From an uncultured Clostridia bacterium (GTDB taxonomy: Bacteria; Bacillota; Clostridia; Oscillospirales; Acutalibacteraceae): a DNA stretch of 5,251 nucleotides. A model generated the notes under the pieces. The model was not told the origin of the DNA, did not search any database, and saw nothing but the letters and a program-made list of their open reading frames with translations. Where the stretch lies: the NCBI GenBank assembly GCA_944384865.1, contig CALWVC010000113.1:1-5251 (forward strand). Reading direction: 5' to 3'. Both the position numbers and the translations under genes were made by a program. Positions 1 through 5,249 of the stretch are shown here, in pieces. Position 1 is the first letter of the stretch. Every line of letters starts with the position of its first letter.

Positions 1-99
1 GGCAAAGCCAACCCATCTGTGAAAATACTGGACAGACTCGCCGCCTATTACGGCGTTGCCACCAGATCGCTGTTTGACGAACAGCCTGACCCATCATAA
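1..99 (+). CDS. C-terminal end of an XRE-family HTH transcriptional regulator (5' end outside the window)
   Basis: Reading frame 1 is open from the window edge to a TAA at 97-99 and gives 32 residues. It begins GKANPSVKILDRLAAYYGV and ends in SLFDEQPDPS. This is the usual end of a Cro/C1-type (XRE) helix-turn-helix domain: the G-x-x-x-P-S turn, then the last helix (LDRLAAYYGV), then a short acidic tail. Such proteins are small DNA-binding regulators or antitoxin-like repressors. The recognition helix lies upstream of the window, so target and partner cannot be told. The gene is convergent with the broken hydrolase at 140-424, with only about 40 bp between their ends. The family call is fairly safe; the function is open. 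Confidence 0.72.
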   Translation, partial: GKANPSVKILDRLAAYYGVATRSLFDEQPDPS

Positions 100-139
100 A
101 ATGACCAGAGGCAAAGAGCCGCCGGATTTTGAAATGCTC

Positions 140-424
140 CTACTGTGGGGCAATCATAATCAAAGAGTTCACATTTTGCGGATAGTTAAATATATTGCGT
201 CGCCAAAACAGCTCCAAGAGAAACACCGCACAAATACAATGGGGGTTCTTTAAAACTGCATTGAGTTTCAAATGCTTTATACAATTTATCATATGTAACT
301 TTTGACTGTTCACAAGCTCAGATAGGTGAGGACAGAATACTTTTATGTCATTCGGGAAGTAAGATATTGTTTTATCCCAACTTATTGGAAGTTGTCCAAG
401 TCGATGTATAAAAATATAATTCAT
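140..424 (-). pseudogene. Truncated, frameshifted alpha/beta hydrolase (N-terminal half)
   Basis: From ATG 424-422 the frame reads MNYIFIHRLGQ...SWDKTISYFP, which resembles the first strand and oxyanion region of alpha/beta hydrolases (normally HGxG; here HRLG). At about 299-301 the homology jumps frame: CAAAAG runs into VTYDKLYKAFE and then LCGVSLGAVLATQYI (down to 189). This contains the nucleophile elbow G-V-S-L-G, with the Ser codon at 221-219. The first frame then resumes as NYPQNVNSLIMIAPQ and stops at TAG 142-140. The simplest reading is one lost base near 300, a second shift near 189, and a stop or truncation after IAPQ. The C-terminal half, which would hold the catalytic Asp and His, is missing, so it cannot be a working enzyme. 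A GAGGAG sits 11 nt before the ATG, inside the end of the preceding membrane-protein relic, so the two were probably translated in tandem. The reading-frame repair is my own; the family call rests on motifs. Confidence 0.7.
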
Positions 425-432
425 GCGTATAT

Positions 433-979
433 TCACTCCTCATCATTATTGATGTGTACTTTGGCAAAATCTATGGTTAAACAAATAACACTTAACACTA
501 ATGTTGTAATAACATGAAATAAATCAGAAATAGGGTCTACATGAACAGTTTCAATAAAATAGAGATATGCGTTATTCCACACACTAACGGTATTACAACA
601 AGTAAACATAGTGCTATTGCCAGAAAAATTCTTTTCTGACATTTTATAAAAACTGCATATATTTCCATACTGCCACAATAGACAAAATGGCAATCAGATT
701 TCCCATTGTTCCAATAATTGATGACCTCAATATAATGCTTAAACCTGATAAATATGGAATAATAATTATGCTGATGGCAATCAAATATTTCTTTACTACT
801 TTATTTTTTGCCTTGTATGCGGGAAATAACACCAGCCAGCCAAAGATTACGGATAACGCTGTTACCATAGACCATAATAAATGCCCCGTAAGACAGGAAT
901 CACAAATGACACAGACAACGATTGCGGCTAAACACGCCAATGTAGCGCTATAGAATTCCCATTTTTTAATAATTTTCAT
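433..979 (-). pseudogene. Multi-pass membrane protein broken by two frameshifts
   Basis: The start is clear: ATG 979-977 has AAGGAG about 6 nt upstream. The first segment (979-644, 111 aa) starts MKIIKKWEFYSATLACLAAI and carries about four hydrophobic helices before TAA 646-644. The membrane-protein character continues in a second frame (about 647-540: IKCQKRIFLAIALCLLVV..., then TAG 539-537). It continues again in a third frame (about 540-433: DPISDLFHVITTLVLSV...IDFAK, ending GAG GAG TGA). Joined, these give about 180 residues with six likely membrane segments. Each break falls where one frame stops and hydrophobic sequence carries on in another, which points to indels rather than three small genes. 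The family is not firmly recognised; it resembles small clostridial integral membrane proteins of unknown function. The hydrolase relic follows in the same direction. If the 111-residue segment is expressed, it would be a shortened protein. Confidence 0.62.
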
Positions 980-1458
980 ATTAGTCTCCTTGTATTATTC
1001 TATAATAATTATTACAGCAGGGCTTTTTATGTATTTTATGTGAGACTCTCCCGTGTTTCGCTTGAAAGATATATACTTTAAAACTTACCGCAGAGCTCTG
1101 CAACGTGGTTATAATCTATCTGTACAGCGTTTCAGGACTTTCCGCATATATTCTTCCGGGGTTGTCAGGGAAGCACTATTACCCCTGGTGGCAACGGGAC
1201 TTAAAACAACGGGAAACGAGACGTGCTTGCATGACGGCAAGCAGCAAGTATAAATCCGTTTCATCAACAGATAATGCGACCCCGTCTGATCGTCGCTCAA
1301 TTGATTGGCACGGTTTATTTTCTTTCAAAATTCAAATAGGCAGGGAAGCTCTGACATAGCTTTCCTGCCTTGATTACCCATCAGCAACGATAGATAAAAC
1401 GCTCAACAACGGCTGGATCCACTTATCCTCCGCAACACAGAGCCAAAATATGATTTTG
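980..1458. other. Intergenic stretch without a convincing gene; contains a structured, GC-richer block
   Basis: Positions 980-1080 are AT-rich upstream sequence of the membrane-protein relic, with an imperfect dyad ATTATT-ctat-AATAAT around 997-1012. Positions 1085-1340 change character and become GC-richer. Two overlapping + strand frames stay open there (1053-1253 and 1105-1359), but neither has a ribosome binding site and neither product is recognised. The block holds a 10-bp palindrome (CAGAGCTCTG, 1091-1100), a 7-bp hairpin TGCTTGC-atgacg-GCAAGCA (1224-1243), and an outer 6-bp pair GAAACG/CGTTTC enclosing it. It could be a relic of a mobile element or a structured RNA. No known RNA family was recognised. 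Confidence 0.4.
1338..1370 (-). terminator. Strong hairpin, likely terminator of the csoR-copA transcript
   Basis: AGGCAGGGAAGCT (1338-1350) pairs with AGCTTTCCTGCCT (1358-1370) over 13 bp with one G-U pair and a 7-nt loop. It lies about 90 nt past the copA stop codon. Read on the - strand, it is followed by ATTTGAATTTTG, a moderate and broken U-tract. On the + strand the following sequence is TTGATTACCC, which is weaker. It is therefore best assigned to the leftward copper operon, though it could work in both directions. Confidence 0.6.
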
Positions 1459-1662
1459 TCAGCCCTGTACAGTATACCCCTGATCTTCCACTGCTTTTTT
1501 CAACGTCTCATCTGAAACATCGGCATTCAAGGTCACCACTGCCGTTCCGGCTGTATGATCCACAACAGCCTGGGTCACGCCGGGCAGTTCTTCAAGCGCT
1601 TTTTTTACTCGTGCCTCACAATGGCCGCACATCATACCTTCAATTTTCATCGTTTTTTCCAT
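1459..1662 (-). CDS. Nested in-frame start: possible free CopZ-like copper chaperone (last 67 residues of CopA)
   Basis: Within copA, codon 771 is an ATG (1662-1660) preceded by AAAAAGGAG with 9 nt spacing (1672-1680). That is as good a Shine-Dalgarno as copA's own. Starting here gives a 67-residue protein, MEKTMKIEGMMCGHC..., consisting of exactly one HMA domain with Cu(I) ligands Cys12 and Cys15 in M-x-C-x-x-C form. Length and motif match stand-alone CopZ chaperones, which carry Cu(I) to CopA and CsoR in the cytoplasm. The linker before it (KTKMKKEKTV) is lysine-rich and looks like former intergenic sequence read through. This suggests a copA-copZ pair fused by loss of the copA stop, with the copZ start kept. 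What is seen: SD, ATG, a complete domain and the shared stop. What is inferred: that ribosomes start here. The A/G-rich codons for Lys-Lys-Glu-Lys could also create an SD-like sequence by chance. Confidence 0.5.
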   Translation of the reverse strand: MEKTMKIEGMMCGHCEARVKKALEELPGVTQAVVDHTAGTAVVTLNADVSDETLKKAVEDQGYTVQG

Positions 1663-3972
1663 AACCGTTTTCTCCTTTTTCATTTTGGTTTTTAATTTAT
1701 GATCTCTTTTCGCGCTGTGAATGTTTAAAAAATTCAGCCGCAGCGCGTTAGAAACAACACAAAAGCTGGACAGACTCATTGCCGCCGCGCCAAACATCGG
1801 ATTGAGCTGCCAGCCAAGCAACGCGATAAACGCACCCGCCGCCAGCGGTATACCAATCATGTTGTAAAAAAACGCCCAGAATAAATTTTGATGAATATTT
1901 CGCAATGTCGCGCGGCTCAGCCGTATCGCTGCCGGAACATCAGACAATCGGCTATTCATCAGCACAACATCCGCGGCATCAATGGCAATATCTGTTCCTG
2001 CGCCGATGGCAATGCCGATGTCCGCCCTTGTCAGCGCCGGCGCGTCGTTGATGCCGTCGCCGACCATCGCCACGCTTTCGTGCTTCGACAATTGCCGGAC
2101 AACCGCTTCTTTCCCATCCGGCAGAACCCCGGCGATCACCTCGTCTACCCCTGCCTGCCGGCCAATGGCCTGGGCGGTGCGTTCATTGTCGCCTGTCAGC
2201 ATCACCACGCGAATACCCATATTCTGAAGCTCTCGAACCGCCGGCGCGCTGTCTTCCTTGATAACGTCCGCCACGACAATCATACCCAGATATCGGCCGT
2301 CTCTGGCAAAAAACAGCGGTGTTTTGCCCGCCGCGGCAAACTGCTCTGCCTGTTTTTTTACCGACTCAGAAATTTCCGTTTTTGTCTTTATAAACGTCAG
2401 ATTACCGCCGTAAACTGTTTGACCGTCCAGCGTTGCGGTCAGCCCGTTTCCGGGCAGTGCCTGAAAGTCCTGCACCTGTGCCGGTGTAATACCGTCCTGC
2501 TGCGCCCGCTTGATGACCGCTTTCGCCAGCGGGTGCTCGCTTTTAGCTTCCAACGCATACGCATTGGCAAGCAATGCATCGGCGCTGATCGAAACCTCCG
2601 GAACAAGATCAGTAACCATCGGTTCGCCCCGGGTGAGGGTGCCTGTTTTATCAAGCGCCACGACCTGCACCTTTCCGGCTTTTTCAAGCGAAACTGCGGT
2701 TTTAAATAAAATACCGTTTTTGGCGCCCACGCCGCTGCCGACCATGATCGCCACCGGCGTCGCCAGCCCCAGCGCACACGGACAGCTGATTACCAACACG
2801 GAAATACCGCGCGCCAGCGCAAACCCCACGCCGTTTCCAAGAAGCAACCATATAATCGTTGTAACCGCCGCAATCGCAATCACAATGGGCACAAACACGC
2901 CGGAAACTTTATCGGCCACCTTAGCGATAGGCGCCTTCGTCGCGGCCGCGTCGCTGACCATTTTAATGATCTGTGACAACGTGGTATCCTCTCCGACCCT
3001 GGTTGCCCTGCAACAAAGATAACCCGACTGATTGACTGTCGCCGCCGAAACGGCGTCGCCCACCGTTTTATCTACCGGAATACTTTCACCGGTTAATGCA
3101 GACTCATCGACCGCGCTGTTTCCCTCAGTAATGACCCCGTCTACCGGAATGTGCTCTCCGGGACGCACAACAAACAAATCCCCCTGCGTCACCTGTTCTA
3201 CGGGAATCGTCACTTCTTCGCTGTTTCTGCGCACCACAGCGGTTTTGGGCGCAAGCCGCAGCAGGCTTTTGAGCGCATCTGTCGTTTTCCCTTTTGACCG
3301 TGCCTCCAGCATTTTTCCTACGGTGATCAACGTCAGAATCATCGCAGCCGATTCAAAATAAAATTCATGTAAATAACCGTGAGCGGCCGCCAGATCTCCC
3401 TGCGCCTGCGCCGCAGTCATCGCAAACAGCGCATATGTGCTATATCCAAAAGCCGCCGTAGCTCCTAAAGCCACCAGCGTATCCATATTGGGCGCACCGT
3501 GTATCAACCCCTTAAAACCGCTGATAAAAAACTTCTGGTTAATGACCATAACCGCAATGGTCAGCAGCATCTGCACCAGCCCTACCGCCACATAATTCTG
3601 TTCAAAAAAAGATGGCAGCGGCCAGTTCCACATCATATGCCCCATGGAAACATACATCAACGCCGCCAAAAACACCAGCGATGCGATCAGCCGATGTTTT
3701 AAGGCAGGCGTGTCCCTGTCGGCAAGCGCCTCTTCACCCGCTGCCGCTGCATGTTGGCTCTGCGCAGCTTTGCCGCCTTTTTGAGACGCGCCATACCCCG
3801 CCTGTTCTACCGCTGCAATAATCATCTCAGGCGTTGCAGTTCCGGTAACGCCCATGGAATTGGTCAGCAGGTTCACCGAACACGCCGTAACGCCGGGCAC
3901 TTTCGATACCGCCTTTTCTACCCGGGCGCTGCACGCTGCACAGCTCATCCCGGTAATTGTATACTGATCCAT
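1459..3972 (-). CDS. copA: Cu+-exporting P1B-type ATPase with N- and C-terminal HMA domains
   Basis: This 837-residue pump uses ATP to export Cu(I) across the cytoplasmic membrane. Visible parts in order: N-terminal HMA metal-binding domain with GMSCAAC (8-14); two membrane segments (about 94-112 and 125-147), then two more (about 162-184 and 205-222); actuator motif TGES (294-297); the membrane metal site CPC (397-399); phosphorylation motif DKTGTLT (441-447; Asp441 is phosphorylated); nucleotide-domain SEHP (478-481); TGDN (593-596); GDGINDAP (638-645). The last membrane helices carry Y-N (703-704) and MSLSS (732-736), the residues that mark Cu+-type rather than Zn/Cd-type pumps. A lysine-rich linker (755-770) then joins a second HMA domain with GMMCGHC (779-785). 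The start is supported by AGGAGG 7 nt before the ATG. All catalytic residues are present and no frameshift is seen. csoR lies 214 bp upstream in the same direction, and no separate copA promoter was found, so co-transcription with csoR is likely. The C-terminal HMA has its own internal start (see the nested entry). Confidence 0.97.
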   Translation of the reverse strand: MDQYTITGMSCAACSARVEKAVSKVPGVTACSVNLLTNSMGVTGTATPEMIIAAVEQAGYGASQKGGKAAQSQHAAAAGEEALADRDTPALKHRLIASLVFLAALMYVSMGHMMWNWPLPSFFEQNYVAVGLVQMLLTIAVMVINQKFFISGFKGLIHGAPNMDTLVALGATAAFGYSTYALFAMTAAQAQGDLAAAHGYLHEFYFESAAMILTLITVGKMLEARSKGKTTDALKSLLRLAPKTAVVRRNSEEVTIPVEQVTQGDLFVVRPGEHIPVDGVITEGNSAVDESALTGESIPVDKTVGDAVSAATVNQSGYLCCRATRVGEDTTLSQIIKMVSDAAATKAPIAKVADKVSGVFVPIVIAIAAVTTIIWLLLGNGVGFALARGISVLVISCPCALGLATPVAIMVGSGVGAKNGILFKTAVSLEKAGKVQVVALDKTGTLTRGEPMVTDLVPEVSISADALLANAYALEAKSEHPLAKAVIKRAQQDGITPAQVQDFQALPGNGLTATLDGQTVYGGNLTFIKTKTEISESVKKQAEQFAAAGKTPLFFARDGRYLGMIVVADVIKEDSAPAVRELQNMGIRVVMLTGDNERTAQAIGRQAGVDEVIAGVLPDGKEAVVRQLSKHESVAMVGDGINDAPALTRADIGIAIGAGTDIAIDAADVVLMNSRLSDVPAAIRLSRATLRNIHQNLFWAFFYNMIGIPLAAGAFIALLGWQLNPMFGAAAMSLSSFCVVSNALRLNFLNIHSAKRDHKLKTKMKKEKTVMEKTMKIEGMMCGHCEARVKKALEELPGVTQAVVDHTAGTAVVTLNADVSDETLKKAVEDQGYTVQG
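1672..1680 (-). promoter_or_regulatory. Internal Shine-Dalgarno inside copA, before the C-terminal HMA domain
   Basis: The - strand reads AAAAAGGAG, a near-perfect match to the anti-Shine-Dalgarno sequence, 9 nt before the in-frame ATG at 1662-1660. The next upstream ATG (1683-1681) has no such site. It decides the start of the possible stand-alone CopZ product. Confidence 0.55.
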
Positions 3973-4186
3973 ATCAATCCCTCCTAACGCCGGATCGGAT
4001 CATCACTTATAATCCCCTGATGCGCAATATTTTAAGCATGCTTACCTGCTTTTTAACAGTAAACGCAAACGACATATGGTTTTGCCATATTACCAACAGT
4101 CGCATCGTAGAATCTCCGCATAAAACCTGCTCTGTACGGATTCTGTCTTAGCACCATGCTTTTGGCTATACCGGCGGTCGGCCGAT
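3973..4186. other. csoR-copA spacer with palindromes and two overlapping short reading frames
   Basis: This 214-bp gap lies between two genes of one apparent operon. It holds a perfect 12-bp palindrome TAAGCATGCTTA (4033-4044) and an inverted repeat ATATGG-ttttg-CCATAT (4074-4090). No C/G-tract CsoR site and no good -35/-10 pair for copA were found. Two short - strand frames overlap here: 4007-4105 (32 aa, starting MRLLVIWQNH, with GGAG 8 nt before the ATG) and 4053-4157 (34 aa, ending in VVCVYC, without an SD). Neither is recognised. The AGGAGG for copA is at about 3980-3985. Confidence 0.5.
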
Positions 4187-4489
4187 CTATTTCATCAGCT
4201 TGCGCAGCGTCGCAACCAGCTCATCCACCGTTTCATCCCGGCCCGCACGAATATCCCGCACCACACAGGTTTTAATATGATTTTCCAAAAGCTCCCGGCT
4301 AAACGCATGCAGCGCAGCGTTGGCCGCTGCCGCCTGCACCAGAATATCCGGACAATACGCGCTTTTTTCCACCATACCGCGAATGCCGCGGATCTGCCCT
4401 TCAATCCGGTTCAGCCGATGTATCAGGCTTTTGTATTCCGCTTCGGTCCGCTCTTTTATTTTGTGGCAACCGCAATGTTGTTGATCCAT
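4187..4489 (-). CDS. csoR: Copper-sensing transcriptional repressor CsoR (DUF156 family)
   Basis: This 100-residue all-helical repressor binds operator DNA as a tetramer and lets go when it binds Cu(I). The family signature is clear: HRLNRIEGQIRGI (24-36), with the conserved basic residues used in DNA contact. The Cu(I) ligand set C-H-C is present as Cys46, His71 and Cys75. Its 25 and 4 residue spacing is that of M. tuberculosis CsoR (Cys36/His61/Cys65), and Tyr45 precedes the first Cys as in that protein. The His argues against the persulfide sensor CstR, and the pattern differs from nickel/cobalt RcnR. An extra CGCH cluster (6-9) at the N-terminus is unusual and might bind metal. The start ATG has AAAGGGG 8 nt upstream, a moderate site. 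It is the first gene of the csoR-copA unit and sits directly behind the operator-promoter at 4512-4560, so it should repress itself and copA. Confidence 0.95.
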   Translation of the reverse strand: MDQQHCGCHKIKERTEAEYKSLIHRLNRIEGQIRGIRGMVEKSAYCPDILVQAAAANAALHAFSRELLENHIKTCVVRDIRAGRDETVDELVATLRKLMK

Positions 4490-4511
4490 CTAAACAGCCC
4501 CTTTATCAAAC

Positions 4512-4553
4512 ATACCCCCTGGGTGTATATTATTATATACGCCCAGGGGGTAT
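4512..4553. promoter_or_regulatory. Double CsoR operator: two 17-bp sites in inverted orientation
   Basis: ATACCCCCTGGGTGTAT (4512-4528) and ATACGCCCAGGGGGTAT (4537-4553) are each imperfect palindromes of the C-tract/G-tract type bound by CsoR (known operators have runs of C and G flanked by TA-rich ends). They are also inverted copies of each other, with 19-bp arms differing at one base and a 4-nt centre (TATT). The right-hand site fills the -35/-10 spacer; the left-hand one covers the expected start of transcription. Binding at either should block initiation. The long dyad would also form a hairpin in the 5' leader if transcribed, but only its left arm is likely to be in the RNA. Confidence 0.85.
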
Positions 4554-4560
4554 ATGTCAA
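4532..4560 (-). promoter_or_regulatory. csoR-copA promoter, consensus sigma-A type
   Basis: On the - strand TTGACA (4560-4555) is followed by exactly 17 bp and then TATAAT (4537-4532), both perfect consensus hexamers. An A/T-rich run (about 4571-4588) just upstream could act as an UP element. The first T of TATAAT also ends the operator in the spacer, so repressor and RNA polymerase should compete directly. The csoR ATG lies 42 nt beyond the -10 box. Confidence 0.9.
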
Positions 4561-4561
4561 G

Positions 4562-4788
4562 AGGATCGAACAATTTTTTATATTTTCGTCGAACAAGTTC
4601 TAACAGACACGTCCTCCCGGTTTTGCCATTCTGATGCAGCGATACAGATATGATCCTCTGAATAGTCTCTTCAAACAAAATCCGGTAACCGCAGTTTTTG
4701 CATATCATTGCGTTTGTCTGTCTCGTTCCATTATCTGTCTGTATCTCTCGGATCACAAATGGAAGACCGTTATTTTGGTAATTTCACT
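4562..4788 (-). pseudogene. Relic of a DDE-type transposase (integrase core fragment)
   Basis: One - strand frame reads LPFVIREIQTDNGT, then TNAM, LFEE, and further on HQNGKTGR. In rve-type transposases of the IS481/IS3 kind the catalytic stretch reads about IQTDNGTEFTNAL...LFEE...TPRHNGKVER. The spacing from the T-N-A pair to LFEE matches what I recall for that group. The segment before NGK also matches if about seven residues are deleted. The final catalytic Glu (normally in NGKVER) is replaced by Gly, and no full-length frame exists, so it is inactive. The frame is closed upstream by TGA, about where the AraC relic on the other strand begins. Its left end runs into the csoR -35 box. The alignment is from memory and covers about 75 residues. 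Confidence 0.5.
4566..4596. repeat. Direct repeat TCGAACAA x2, 23 bp apart, upstream of the -35 box
   Basis: TCGAACAA occurs at 4566-4573 and 4589-4596, with AT-rich sequence between. The second copy overlaps a small dyad, GAAC-AA-GTTC (4591-4600). The roughly two-turn spacing behind a promoter could suit a dimeric activator, but the repeat lies inside a probable transposase relic and may be chance. Confidence 0.35.
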
Positions 4789-4911
4789 TGCCCGCTTTAT
4801 ATCAAAATCACAGGAGAGACCGGGTTTGCCGGCGCCAGCTATTAAGCAGAAACTTTCCGAAAATGGACCGGCAAAAGCCCGACGGAATACCGAAATGAAT
4901 ATATAATCTAA
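4787..4911 (+). pseudogene. C-terminal relic of an AraC-family regulator with an internal stop
   Basis: The + frame ending at TAA 4909-4911 reads ETGFAGASY, stop (TAA 4843-4845), then AETFRKWTGKSPTEYRNEY. The second AraC helix-turn-helix normally reads ETGF-x-S-x-SYF-x-x-x-FRKWTGKSPTEYR. One codon, expected to be Phe, is therefore now TAA, and the rest fits. The part before about 4787 gives no further AraC match and instead overlaps the transposase relic on the other strand. The N-terminal domain and first HTH are missing, so this is a broken 3' end. The family call is good; its former target is unknown. Confidence 0.68.
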
Positions 4912-5078
4912 AATAAAGTATCTGTCTGATGTTGTTGCCAAAATGATTTTGTAAAAATTTCTTGCCCTACAAACATTTCTACTTTGAGAGTTTGCAAAAC
5001 TCAAAATGTCAGTAAAATCGTAATTTTATTATCAAAAGCGCCGTGTTTTCGGGTTTTTTCACTATGTGCGCATAAAAG
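4912..5078. other. AT-rich intergenic stretch, no gene seen
   Basis: Only a small hairpin is visible, GAGTTT-gca-AAACTC (4988-5002). Open frames on either strand here lack ribosome binding sites and recognisable motifs. Confidence 0.5.
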
Positions 5079-5115
5079 ACCAGACCCTATGAGTTAGGTT
5101 CTCATAAGGTCTGGT
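5079..5115 (-). terminator. Hairpin terminator overlapping the end of the right-edge gene
   Basis: ACCAGACC (5079-5086) pairs with GGTCTGGT (5108-5115), and after one mismatch TATGAG (5088-5093) pairs with CTCATA (5101-5106) around a 7-nt loop. On the - strand the hairpin is followed by CTTTTATG, a short U-tract, so it faces the gene at 5094-5249. The stop codon of that gene lies in the loop. Confidence 0.65.
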
Positions 5116-5249
5116 TCTACGTTGGAGTAAATTATTTTTAAAAAATCAGTTTGCTCTTCGACAGATTTATTCAAACTCGACAAAGCCTAACCAATTTTGT
5201 TTAGAGATTGTTCTCTGTCATATTCGTGGTACTTTTGATTATTTGATGT
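5094..5249 (-). pseudogene. C-terminal end of an unrecognised gene with an in-frame TAG, cut by the window edge
   Basis: From the right edge one - strand frame reads ...YHEYDREQSLNKIG, then TAG (5189-5187), then ALSSLNKSVEEQTDFLKI and ends VEPDLMRT at TAA 5096-5094. The part after the TAG looks like real protein: a polar, amphipathic, helix-forming stretch with even codon use, ending inside a terminator hairpin. A GAG-to-TAG change (Glu to stop) would rejoin both parts. It could instead be two unrelated frames, or an intact gene ending at the TAG. The family is not recognised. Confidence 0.4.

Noticed and set aside
56..253. 65-codon + strand open frame at the left
   Set aside because: It begins inside the XRE gene in another frame and runs across the hydrolase relic on the other strand; no ribosome binding site.
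1105..1359. 84-codon + strand open frame as a protein gene
   Set aside because: It has no Shine-Dalgarno, starts at GTG, overlaps another open frame, and ends inside the hairpin at 1338-1370. The product was not recognised. It is kept only as part of an unexplained block.
1888..2709. A 273-codon open frame on the + strand, and further long + frames at 2510-3022 and 3032-3361
   Set aside because: All lie antisense to copA, whose motifs are complete. They lack ribosome binding sites and recognisable domains. Long antisense frames are expected opposite a GC-richer gene.
3774..3786. An A-run (CAAAAAGG on the - strand) just after the N-terminal HMA of CopA, examined as a programmed frameshift site like that of E. 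coli copA
   Set aside because: A -1 shift would give the HMA domain plus a short tail, as in E. coli. However, the codons TCT-CAA-AAA re-pair poorly in the P-site, and no stimulatory structure was evident.
4490..4756. The CKNCG motif in the - strand frame as a zinc-ribbon protein
   Set aside because: Only one Cys pair is present, and the surrounding residues fit a decayed transposase core better. The frame also runs through the csoR promoter and operators.
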